From Gammaproteobacteria bacterium (GTDB taxonomy: Bacteria; Pseudomonadota; Gammaproteobacteria; Steroidobacterales; Steroidobacteraceae), in the NCBI GenBank assembly GCA_030039615.1, contig JASHVF010000075.1, positions 1 to 8,535 on the forward strand: a stretch of 8,535 bases of DNA, given 5' to 3'. Position numbers and translations under genes: made by a program. How positions within the stretch are numbered: the first letter of the stretch is position 1; every line of letters starts with the position of its first letter. Shown here piece after piece: positions 1-6,592 of this stretch. Under the pieces are notes generated by a model. The model had not been told where the DNA came from and made no database searches. It worked only from the letters and a program-made list of their open reading frames with translations.

Positions 1-1146
1 CTCGCCATCGCAGCCCTCGCCCTCATTCTGCTCGCGCACGGGCTGGTCTCGCGGGCGGTGCAGAGCTCACGCGTGCGCGCCGTCACCGAAGCCGAGGCCG
101 TGCCGAGCGTTGCGGTCGTGACGCCGAGCGCCGCCGACAATCGAGCGGGACTCGAGCTCCCCGGACGGCTCGAGGCCTACATCCGCGCCCCGATCTACGC
201 GCGCGTGCCGGGCTACCTCAAGAAATGGAGTTACGATATCGGCAGCCCGGTGAAGGCCGGCGAGGTGCTTGCCGAGATCGACACCCCGGATCTCGACCAG
301 CAGTTGAGTCAGGCGCGCGCCGATCTCAACGTGGCGCAGGCGAACGCCAAGCTCGCCGAGATCACCGCCAAGCGCTGGCAGTCGCTCGCGGGCACCGATG
401 CGGTCGCCACGCAGGACGTCGACCAGCGTACCTTCACCTGGAACGCGAGCGTCGCGCAGGTGAAGGCGGCCCAGGCGAACGTCGACCGCCTGGTCGCCGA
501 AGAGAGCTTCAAGCGGCTGATCGCTCCGTTCGATGGAATCGTGACGGCGCGCGAGACCGACATCGGCGCCCTCATCAATGTGGGCGCGGCGGGCGGGGCG
601 GAGCTGTTCGTGGTCTCCGACATGAGGAAGCTGCGCGTCTACGTCAACGTCCCCCAGAACTTCGTTCCGAGCGTCCCCCCCGGCACCGAAGCGACGCTCA
701 CCGTCCCCGAGCATCCGGGGAAAACCTACCGGGGCACGGTCGAGTCGTCCGCACAGGCGGTGAATCCGAGCAGCGGCACGACGCTCATGCAGATCATCGT
801 CGATAACAGCGCGGGCGAGATGATGCCGGGCGATTACGCCCGCATCCATCTCGAGGCAACGCCCACCGGACACGCGCTCAGTTTGCCGGCGAGCGCGCTG
901 ATCTTCGATGCGAAGGGACTCTCGGTCGCCACGGTCGATGCCAGCCAGCAGGTCCTGCTGAAGCCGGTGGTCGTCGCACGCGACCTCGGCACGGTCGTCG
1001 AAGTCGCCTCGGGCCTCGAGGCGGACGATCGGGTGATCGAGAACCCGCCCGATGGCATCGGTAACGGCGCCCGCGTGCGCCTGGTGGGTGCGCCGGCGGT
1101 CGACGTGGCCCGCGTCAGGCCGAAGGGAGCGCCGGATCATGGCTAG
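1..1146 (+). CDS. RND efflux periplasmic adaptor (membrane fusion protein), 5'-partial
   Basis: This is the periplasmic adaptor of a tripartite RND exporter, which bridges the inner-membrane pump and the outer-membrane channel. The frame is open from base 1, so the true start lies upstream. A GTG at 58 is available, but starting there would remove the hydrophobic N-terminal segment (LAIAALALILLAHGLV, visible residues 1-16) that anchors or exports such proteins. Of the 381 visible residues, about 60-95 form the first half of the lipoyl/barrel-sandwich domain (PGYLKKW, then DIGSPVKAGEVLAEIDTPDL). An alpha-hairpin rich in Ala, Gln and Lys follows at about 96-165. The second lipoyl half is APFDGIVTARETDIGALI at about 175-192, followed by the beta-barrel and membrane-proximal domains. 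The stop overlaps the start of the outer-membrane gene by 8 bp, which indicates one operon. The pump gene is not in the window, so the substrate cannot be assigned. The family assignment is firm. Confidence 0.93.
   Translation, partial: LAIAALALILLAHGLVSRAVQSSRVRAVTEAEAVPSVAVVTPSAADNRAGLELPGRLEAYIRAPIYARVPGYLKKWSYDIGSPVKAGEVLAEIDTPDLDQQLSQARADLNVAQANAKLAEITAKRWQSLAGTDAVATQDVDQRTFTWNASVAQVKAAQANVDRLVAEESFKRLIAPFDGIVTARETDIGALINVGAAGGAELFVVSDMRKLRVYVNVPQNFVPSVPPGTEATLTVPEHPGKTYRGTVESSAQAVNPSSGTTLMQIIVDNSAGEMMPGDYARIHLEATPTGHALSLPASALIFDAKGLSVATVDASQQVLLKPVVVARDLGTVVEVASGLEADDRVIENPPDGIGNGARVRLVGAPAVDVARVRPKGAPDHG
1123..1129 (+). promoter_or_regulatory. Shine-Dalgarno site for the NodT-type lipoprotein gene
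   Basis: AAGGGAG lies inside the 3' end of the adaptor gene, 9 nt before the ATG at 1139. It supports that start over the more upstream in-frame ATG at 1052. The 1139 start also places a lipobox at the right distance from the N-terminus. Confidence 0.65.
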
Positions 1147-2569
1147 CGCACGGCACGCCGGCGCGGCGGCGCTCGGCGTGCTGCTTGGCGCCTGCTCGCT
1201 CGCGCCGCCCCTCAAGGTGCCGGAGGTGCCGGCCGCCGCCGCCTACAAGGAGCTCGGCCCCTGGACCGAGGCCCGCCCTGCCGACCGCCTGCCGCGCGAC
1301 AGCTGGTGGACGCTCTATGACAACGCCGAGCTCGATGGCCTCGAGAAGCAGCTCATCGCCGCCAACCCGACGCTCGCCGCCGCGGCGGCCAACTACGCGC
1401 AAGCCACGGCGCTCGCCGATCAGGCGCGCGCCGGGCTCTTCCCCACGCTCGGCCTGAATGGCGCCACGACACGGGTACGCGACTCGCTCAATGCACCGCT
1501 CACGACCCCGGCGACGCCGCGCTATTACAACGATTTCTCGGTCGGCGGGAGCGTCAGCTACGAGTTCGACCTCTGGGGACAGATCCGCAACGAGGTGCGC
1601 GCCGGCGAGGCGAACGCCGCCGCCTCGGCCGCCGATCTCGAGAACGCGCATCTCTCACTCACCGCACAGCTCGTGCAGGATTACGTGCTGCTGCGCAGCC
1701 TCGATCGCCAGAGCGCCCTCCTCGATGACACCGTCCAGGCGTACGCCCGGGCGGCGGCTCTCACGAAGCAGCGGCACGATGCGGGCATAGACCCCGGGCT
1801 CTACGTTGCACAGGCGCAGACGCAGCTCGAGTCGGCGCGCTCGCAGGCGTCGCAGATCCTGGTGCAGCGGGCCCTCACCGAGCACGCCATCGCGGCGCTG
1901 ATCGGAGTGTCCGCCTCGACGTTCTCGGTGAAGCCGCAGCTGCTGCGCATCGGGCTGCCGCGGATTCCCACCGGCGTGCCGACGACGCTCCTCGAGCGCC
2001 GTCCCGACGTGGCCGCCGCCGAGCGGCGCATGAGCGCTGCCAACGCCGGGATCGGCGTGGCCCGCGCCGCCTACTTTCCCTCGATCACCCTCGGCGCCCA
2101 GGGGGGCTTTCAGAGCACCTCGGTCTCGAATCTGCTGAGCGCTCCGAGCAGCTACTGGGCCCTCGGACCGAGCGCCCTCATGAGCGTGTTCGACGGCGGC
2201 CTGCGGCGGGCGCAGGTGGCCCAGGCACGCGCCGCTTTCGATGCCTCGGCGGCGAACTACCGCTACACGGCGATCGCGGCCTTTCAGCAGGTCGAGGACA
2301 GCCTGGCGGCCCTCAACCATTATCACGACGCCGCAGGCGAAGAAGCAGCTGCGGTCGATGCCGCGCAGCGCTCCGTCAATCTCTCCATGGCGCTTTACCT
2401 GCAGGGCGCCGCCGACTACCTGACGGTGGTCACCTCGCAGACGGCGCTCCTGCAGGCGCAATTGCAGGCCCTGAACCTCGAGACGCTGCAGCTCACGGCC
2501 AGCGTCGACCTGGTGCGCGCGCTCGGCGGTGGGTGGGAAGATCGCCTCGGGACCGCGAGCGCGTTATGA
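1139..2569 (+). CDS. NodT-family efflux outer-membrane lipoprotein (TolC-like channel)
   Basis: This 476-residue outer-membrane factor forms the trimeric exit duct of a tripartite efflux pump. The start at 1139 gives a lipoprotein signal peptide (MASARHAGAAALGVLLGAC) with lipobox LGAC and the lipidated cysteine at residue 19. The upstream in-frame ATG at 1052 would bury this signal behind an arginine-rich stretch and was rejected. Two outer-membrane efflux repeats follow. The first holds DSWWTLYDNAELDGL (about 54-68) and YEFDLWGQIRNEVRAGEANA (about 141-160). The second holds the family signature LLERRPDVAAAERRMSAANA (about 284-303), then AYFPSITLGAQGGF and FDGGLRRAQVAQARAAFDAS. The length is normal for NodT/OprM-type proteins. 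It overlaps the adaptor gene by 8 bp and the next gene by 4 bp, so all three are probably translated from one message. The substrate is unknown. Confidence 0.95.
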   Translation: MASARHAGAAALGVLLGACSLAPPLKVPEVPAAAAYKELGPWTEARPADRLPRDSWWTLYDNAELDGLEKQLIAANPTLAAAAANYAQATALADQARAGLFPTLGLNGATTRVRDSLNAPLTTPATPRYYNDFSVGGSVSYEFDLWGQIRNEVRAGEANAAASAADLENAHLSLTAQLVQDYVLLRSLDRQSALLDDTVQAYARAAALTKQRHDAGIDPGLYVAQAQTQLESARSQASQILVQRALTEHAIAALIGVSASTFSVKPQLLRIGLPRIPTGVPTTLLERRPDVAAAERRMSAANAGIGVARAAYFPSITLGAQGGFQSTSVSNLLSAPSSYWALGPSALMSVFDGGLRRAQVAQARAAFDASAANYRYTAIAAFQQVEDSLAALNHYHDAAGEEAAAVDAAQRSVNLSMALYLQGAADYLTVVTSQTALLQAQLQALNLETLQLTASVDLVRALGGGWEDRLGTASAL

Positions 2570-4233
2570 GCGGCACGAGGACGCCTGCGGCTTTGCTGCT
2601 GACGGCGCTCATCGGCTGCGTCGGCTCGCTGACCGCCGTGGTGGGACGAGCCGACCCGCCGCCCGAGTTTCACCAGGCGCCCGCATCGGCGGCGAGCCTC
2701 GAGAACCCGGTCCGCGGTCAGAGCGGGGCGGCAACCGCGGGCAGCAAGCTCTACGCGGCCCACTGCGCCGCCTGTCACGGACGCAGCGCCGAAGGCGCGG
2801 GCAATATCCCGGCGCTGGCGCACTCGCGCGTGCAGGGCGTGCCGGACGGCGAGGTCTTCTGGTTCATCACGCGAGGTTCCCGCAGCGGCGCGATGCCCTC
2901 ATGGGCCTCGCTCCCCGATGAACAGCGCTGGCAGCTGGTCACCTATCTGAAGACGCTGGTCAGCGCGCCCTCCGCTCTGCCGGCGCCTCCTGCCGCATCC
3001 CTGGCGCCGATCTCTGCGCCGCCGCCGCTACCACCGTTCACCGATTTCAGGTACGAGGCGCCGGGCGCGGTGCACCGGATCAGGGTCGGCGATCTTCCCG
3101 CTCCCTATGCCACCCGGTCCGCCGGCAATCCACCCACCATCGTCGCGCGGCCAGCCGATGTCTGGCCCATGGCGCCCGATGGCTTCAGGGTTCAGCTCTA
3201 TGCAGATGGCCTGGCGACACCGCGCGTCATCCACGTGGCACCGAACGGCGATGTCTTCGTCGCCGAGAGCGGCGGCGGACGGATCCGGGTCTTCCGCGGA
3301 TTGAACGCGGACGGCAGGCCCGAGCGCTCCGAGGTATTTTCAGCAGGCCTCACCAAGCCGTACGGCTTTGCCTTCTACCCTGCGGGTCCCGATCCGCAGT
3401 GGATCTACGTGGCGGATACCGACGCGGTCGTACGCTTCCCCTACAGGAGCGGCGACCTCAAGGCTACGGGCGCCGCTCAGCGCCTCATCGACCTTGCGCA
3501 CGGCCCTGGGCATTGGACGCGCGACATCGTCTTCTCCGCCGACGGCAGGACGCTGTTCGTCGCGGTCGGCTCGGCGTCGAACGTCGACGACTCCGACACG
3601 AGCCCGGCGGAAAAGCTGCGCGCCGACATCCTGGCCGTCGACCCCGACGGCTCGCACCTGCGCACCTACGCGTCCGGCACCCGCAACCCCTCGGGACTTG
3701 CGGTTGATCCGTTCGACGGTCAGCTGTGGTGCGTGGTGAACGAGCGCGACGGCCTCGGCGACGACCTGGTCCCTGACTACATCACCTCGGTGCGCGAGGG
3801 GGGCTTCTACGGCTGGCCGTGGTGGTACATGGGCCCGCACCAGGATCCGCGTCACGCCGGCAAACACCCGGAACTGGGAGCACGTGTCATCACGCCCGAC
3901 GTGCTCCTGCAACCGCACAGCGCGCCGTTGCAGCTCGCGTTCTATCAGGGTCGGCAGTTCCCGGCAGAGTACCGCGGGAACATCTTCGCCACTTCGCACG
4001 GTTCCTGGAACAAGGCCGTGCGCACCGGCTACGAGATCATCCGCGTGCCGCTGCGCGGCACCGGAAAGGCCGACGGCGAATACCAGGACTTCCTCACCGG
4101 CTTCGCACTTGCGAACGGTCAGGTGTGGGGTCGCCCCGTGGGCGTGACGACGGCATCCGACGGCGCATTGCTCGTGACCGACGACGGCTCGAACTCGATC
4201 TGGCGGATCAGCTACGTCGGCGACTCCGGTTGA
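2566..4233 (+). CDS. Secreted cytochrome c / PQQ-dependent sugar (sorbosone-type) dehydrogenase fusion
   Basis: The 555-residue product is predicted to be a periplasmic quinohaem dehydrogenase that oxidises a sugar or related alcohol/aldehyde with PQQ and passes electrons to its own haem c. Residues 1-29 are a Sec signal peptide ending GRA. A single-haem cytochrome c domain follows at about 52-133. Its haem site is C67-A-A-C70-H71 and its probable axial ligand is M110 in GAMPSW. A Pro/Ala-rich linker spans about 134-160. A six-bladed propeller of the glucose/sorbosone dehydrogenase family fills about 196-553. Recognisable family motifs are LTKPYGFAFYPAG (262-274), GHWTRDIVFSADG (315-327; H316 is the candidate catalytic base by analogy with soluble glucose dehydrogenase), GTRNPSGLAVDP (371-382), NERDGLGDDLVPDY (392-405) and GSWNKAVRTGYEIIRVP (479-495). 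The start is the ATG in the ATGA overlap with the lipoprotein stop; an in-frame GTG at 2533 would disrupt the signal peptide. The substrate is not predictable from sequence. Confidence 0.88.
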   Translation: MSGTRTPAALLLTALIGCVGSLTAVVGRADPPPEFHQAPASAASLENPVRGQSGAATAGSKLYAAHCAACHGRSAEGAGNIPALAHSRVQGVPDGEVFWFITRGSRSGAMPSWASLPDEQRWQLVTYLKTLVSAPSALPAPPAASLAPISAPPPLPPFTDFRYEAPGAVHRIRVGDLPAPYATRSAGNPPTIVARPADVWPMAPDGFRVQLYADGLATPRVIHVAPNGDVFVAESGGGRIRVFRGLNADGRPERSEVFSAGLTKPYGFAFYPAGPDPQWIYVADTDAVVRFPYRSGDLKATGAAQRLIDLAHGPGHWTRDIVFSADGRTLFVAVGSASNVDDSDTSPAEKLRADILAVDPDGSHLRTYASGTRNPSGLAVDPFDGQLWCVVNERDGLGDDLVPDYITSVREGGFYGWPWWYMGPHQDPRHAGKHPELGARVITPDVLLQPHSAPLQLAFYQGRQFPAEYRGNIFATSHGSWNKAVRTGYEIIRVPLRGTGKADGEYQDFLTGFALANGQVWGRPVGVTTASDGALLVTDDGSNSIWRISYVGDSG

Positions 4234-4309
4234 GTCTCGCGGCAAGCCGCAAGGCCATCGCCGAGAAGGCTTACAATCGGCGCAGCGGCAGCTGACTGCG
4301 GCGGGCGAG

Positions 4310-4675
4310 ATGAAACAGCAGCACGAGCGCGTGCGGGGTATCAATCCCGCGGTAAAGCCGAGCGGCGACGGGTGTGTCGAATGCCTGGCGAGCGGCGGCT
4401 GGTGGCTGCACCTGCGGCGTTGCGCCGAGTGCGGGCACATAGGCTGTTGCGATACCTCTCCCAGCCAACACGCGACCCGGCACTTCCATCAGAGCGGCCA
4501 TCCGGTCATCGCGAGCTTCGAGCCTGGTGAAGACTGGTTCTACGACTACGAGAAAGACGCTGCCGTCGCGGGAGCCGAGCTGGCGCCTCCCCGCTCTCAC
4601 CCCCTGGCCCAACCGGTACCGGGGCCCGAGGGCCGAGTTCCGCGTAACTGGCGCTCGTTGCTGCATGACGGCTGA
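4310..4675 (+). CDS. Bacterial UBP-type zinc-finger domain protein
   Basis: This 121-residue protein is almost entirely one zinc-finger UBP domain, the fold that in eukaryotic deubiquitinases and HDAC6 binds the free C-terminus of ubiquitin. The role in bacteria is not established. Visible likely zinc ligands are C22 and C25 (GCVEC), C38 and C41 (CAEC), C46 (GCCDTSP), H54, H58 and H64. The segment SGHPVIASFEPGEDWFYDYE (62-81) closes the domain and carries the aromatic cluster W76, F77, Y78, Y80. The CCDTSP stretch and FEPGEDW are typical of the bacterial branch as I recall it. Two oddities stand out. The Arg that follows Cys-Gly in HDAC6/USP5 is Asp48 here, and the N-terminal Cys-x-His ligand pair common in the family appears as Gln3-x-His5. 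No ATG or GTG upstream in frame restores a Cys. The C-terminal tail (about 84-121) is Pro-rich and probably disordered. The gene lies 76 bp after the dehydrogenase and its end adjoins or overlaps the ligase gene. Confidence 0.85.
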   Translation: MKQQHERVRGINPAVKPSGDGCVECLASGGWWLHLRRCAECGHIGCCDTSPSQHATRHFHQSGHPVIASFEPGEDWFYDYEKDAAVAGAELAPPRSHPLAQPVPGPEGRVPRNWRSLLHDG

Positions 4676-4712
4676 CGGTGGAGCGCGCAGCGTGCGCCCG
4701 GACACCGGCCGG

Positions 4713-5720
4713 ATGCGCATTGCGGTCCTGTTCGGCGGTACCAGCGAGGAGCGCGACGTCTCGATCGCAAGCGCGGCGCAGATCATTCCCGCCCTGCGCT
4801 CCGCAGGCCACGAAGTCGTCGCCGTGGACACTGCGACCGGACGCCTGCCCTCGGCCGAGGAGCGCCGCCTGCTCGAATCCGGAGTCGCGCCCCAGCCGCC
4901 CACCGAGCAGTCTATCGCCGGCCTGCGCGCGGGTGCCCTCGCGTTGAGCGCCCCGAACCTCGATGTGCGGGACTTTGATGTGGTATTTCTGGCGCTGCAC
5001 GGCGGCGCGGGCGAGGACGGCCGGCTGCAGGCGATGCTCGATCTCGCGGGACTCTCTTATACCGGCAGCAACCACATCGCCAGCGCCGCTGCCATGGACA
5101 AGGATCTGTCCAAGCGCCTGTTCCGCTCGGTGGGGGTGCCTACCGCGGATTGGCTGATGGCGCCCGTTTCCGCCGAGGAAGTGGCGCACACGCTCGGCTG
5201 GCCGGTCATCGTCAAGCCCAACAAACAGGGCTCGACCGTGGGACTCACGCTGGTCAGATCAGCGACCGGTCTAGCAGCCGCCATCGAGGCCGCCCGACGG
5301 TTCGACGACGAGGTCATGGTCGAACGATTCATCGCCGGGCGGGAGTTCACCGTCGGCATCCTCGCGGGCGGCGCGTTGCCGGTTGGCGAGATCATCGCGC
5401 CCCGGGAGATCTTCGACTACGAGGCCAAGTACCAGCCCCAAGCCGCCCGCGAGGTATTTCCGGCAGAGATCCAGGCCCACGAGGCGCGTCGCGTCCAGGA
5501 ATATGCGCTGCGCGCACATCGCGTGCTGAAGCTCGGCGCGTACTCACGCGTCGACTTTCGCCGCGACACGCACGGCGAATACTGGTGCCTGGAGGTCAAT
5601 ACGCTTCCGGGTATGACGGCAACCAGCCTGTTACCGCAGGCGGCTCGCGCGGCGGGGATCTGCTTCCCGGAGCTGCTCGATCGCATCTGCCGCGGCGCAA
5701 TCAAGCCAACCAGGCGCTGA
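4713..5720 (+). CDS. ddl: D-alanine--D-alanine ligase (ATP-grasp)
   Basis: This cytoplasmic enzyme joins two D-alanines using ATP, supplying the dipeptide that ends the peptidoglycan stem. The 335-residue product from ATG 4713 has the expected order of motifs. N-terminal AVLFGGTSEERDVS carries E13. Signature 1 is HGGAGEDGRLQ at 96-106. AMDKDLSKRLF (127-137) and VIVKPNKQGSTVG (165-177) hold the ATP-binding lysines and loop. FDYEAKY (234-240) is the omega-loop. Signature 2 is SRVDF followed by LEVNTLPGMT, with R279, D281, E294 and N296. Tyr240 aligns with Tyr216 of E. coli DdlB, the residue associated with D-Ala-D-Ala rather than D-Ala-D-lactate formation. An in-frame ATG at 4665 overlaps the zinc-finger gene and would add 16 residues before the normal N-terminal strand. 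I prefer 4713 because family members start just before this strand, but neither site has a clear ribosome-binding sequence. It lies outside any mur/fts cluster, so it may be a second or dispersed ddl. Confidence 0.92.
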   Translation: MRIAVLFGGTSEERDVSIASAAQIIPALRSAGHEVVAVDTATGRLPSAEERRLLESGVAPQPPTEQSIAGLRAGALALSAPNLDVRDFDVVFLALHGGAGEDGRLQAMLDLAGLSYTGSNHIASAAAMDKDLSKRLFRSVGVPTADWLMAPVSAEEVAHTLGWPVIVKPNKQGSTVGLTLVRSATGLAAAIEAARRFDDEVMVERFIAGREFTVGILAGGALPVGEIIAPREIFDYEAKYQPQAAREVFPAEIQAHEARRVQEYALRAHRVLKLGAYSRVDFRRDTHGEYWCLEVNTLPGMTATSLLPQAARAAGICFPELLDRICRGAIKPTRR

Positions 5721-5724
5721 TGGA

Positions 5725-6270
5725 TCAGTGACCGGTGGGATCGCCCCTGCGGCTCGCCTCAAAGAGAAACCACGAGCGGCGCTCGGTTTCGTCGATCCAG
5801 ACCTCGATCAGGCTCGCCGTCGCCACATCGCGATGCTCGCCGCAAACGTCGTGTGCCTCGCGAAAGCGAGCGGCCAGCTGCTGGTTGTCTTCGCGCAACT
5901 CCGCGAGCATGTCGAGCGGGTCGACGAACTCGGCGTCGTTATCCTTGATGCGCTGCAGCCGGGCGACGTGACCGATCGAAGTGAGCGTGCGGCCGCCGAC
6001 CTTGCGGATTCGCTCCGCGATGGCGTCCGTCATCGCAAAGATCTGATCGGCCTGTTCGTCAAGCAGCAGATGGTAGTCCCGGAAGTGCGGGCCACTCATG
6101 TGCCAATGGAAATTCTTGGTCTTGAGGTAGAGCGCGAACACATCCGCCAGCATCAGATTCATGGCAGCCTGGATGTCCTCCGCTGCCGTTGCATCGAGAT
6201 CGCTCGGGGTCGCGAGCGCAGACGCGCGCCGTTTCTCCAGGTTACGCCGGAAATCCTCGCTGTGCTTCAT
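5725..6270 (-). CDS. dps: Dps family DNA-protecting ferritin-like protein
   Basis: Dps proteins assemble into dodecameric shells that oxidise Fe(II) with peroxide, store the iron and in many cases bind DNA. The 181-residue product has the ferroxidase signature NFHWHMSGPHFRDYHLLLDEQ at residues 53-73. Likely ligands, by alignment with E. coli Dps, are H55, H67 and D71, followed by D82 and E86 in TDAIAERIRKVGG. The N-terminal tail of about 30 residues contains several Lys/Arg (KHSEDFRRNLEKRR), which could contact DNA as in E. coli, though this is an inference. The ATG at 6270 has GAGG 8 nt upstream (6279-6282). The gene lies 37 bp after the HicA-like gene on the same strand, so it is probably the last gene of that operon. 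Its stop is only 4 bp from the convergent ligase stop. Confidence 0.93.
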   Translation of the reverse strand: MKHSEDFRRNLEKRRASALATPSDLDATAAEDIQAAMNLMLADVFALYLKTKNFHWHMSGPHFRDYHLLLDEQADQIFAMTDAIAERIRKVGGRTLTSIGHVARLQRIKDNDAEFVDPLDMLAELREDNQQLAARFREAHDVCGEHRDVATASLIEVWIDETERRSWFLFEASRRGDPTGH

Positions 6271-6307
6271 TTGGTTATCCTCAGACTGTGCGGACTACGA
6301 TGCTGCC

Positions 6308-6592
6308 TCAGGGTCGTTGCGGCATGAAGCCGACTTCGCCCAGGAACTCGCGAAGCCTGACGATCTCACTCGGCTCCATGTGCTCTCCGTGCGGGGTAGG
6401 GAACGAGCGCTCCAGACCGTTGATCTGAAACAGCCACTTGCCGTCGTGCTTCTGGTCGGTCCTGCCGATGTGCCCGATCAGCGTCAGCACGTCGCGCCAC
6501 GGCAGGTTGTGAGCCACCGGATGGTGGTAGATCAGGTCGATCACGGCCTGATCGCGGTGATGCAGTGCGGCCGCGCCGGCCGGAAGATTCAC
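6308..6592 (-). CDS. Small HicA-fold-like hypothetical protein
   Basis: The predicted 94-residue protein is of unproven function. The start is a GTG at 6592 that overlaps the upstream stop as GTGA. A longer reading from a TTG at 6634 is possible but lacks this coupling. AGGGGGAG at 6608-6601 lies 8 nt before the GTG. The core is HPVAHNLPWRDVLTLIGHIG (24-43), DGKWLFQINGLERSFPTPHG (50-69), then EPSEIVRLREFLGEVGF (73-89). This helix-strand-strand-strand-helix order and the PTPHG turn resemble HicA/YcfA-type dsRNA-binding-fold proteins, some of which are annotated as HicA-family toxins. By eye, the catalytic His of HicA would fall near K52, with H49 three residues earlier, so RNase activity is doubtful. 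It sits between a DUF6582-like gene and dps in one probable operon. The HicA relation is a pattern judgement, not a search result. Confidence 0.72.
   Translation of the reverse strand: MNLPAGAAALHHRDQAVIDLIYHHPVAHNLPWRDVLTLIGHIGRTDQKHDGKWLFQINGLERSFPTPHGEHMEPSEIVRLREFLGEVGFMPQRP

Noticed and set aside
67..1215. A 382-codon open frame on the minus strand across the adaptor gene
   Set aside because: It is fully antisense to a gene with clear family motifs. Its Arg/Asp/Gly-rich translation matches no family I know and is typical of frame shadows in G+C-rich DNA.
1655..2461. A 268-codon minus-strand open frame in the outer-membrane lipoprotein gene
   Set aside because: It lies entirely within a confidently identified gene on the other strand, with no ribosome-binding site or family match noted.
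4239..4250. A small inverted repeat (GCGG-CAAG-CCGC) just after the dehydrogenase stop as a terminator
   Set aside because: The stem is only 4 bp and no T run follows, too weak to call a terminator.
4272..4277. TACAAT as a -10 element ahead of the zinc-finger gene
   Set aside because: No acceptable -35 lies 16-18 bp upstream. A single 6-mer is not enough, although a separate promoter in this 76-bp gap remains possible.
3340..4440. A 366-codon minus-strand open frame across the dehydrogenase and into the zinc-finger gene
   Set aside because: It is antisense to conserved propeller motifs and the UBP domain, has no recognisable domain, and shows shadow-type composition.
5728..6327. A 199-codon plus-strand open frame opposite dps
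   Set aside because: It is the complement of the Dps coding sequence, whose ferroxidase motifs are unambiguous. The plus-strand product has no recognisable motifs.
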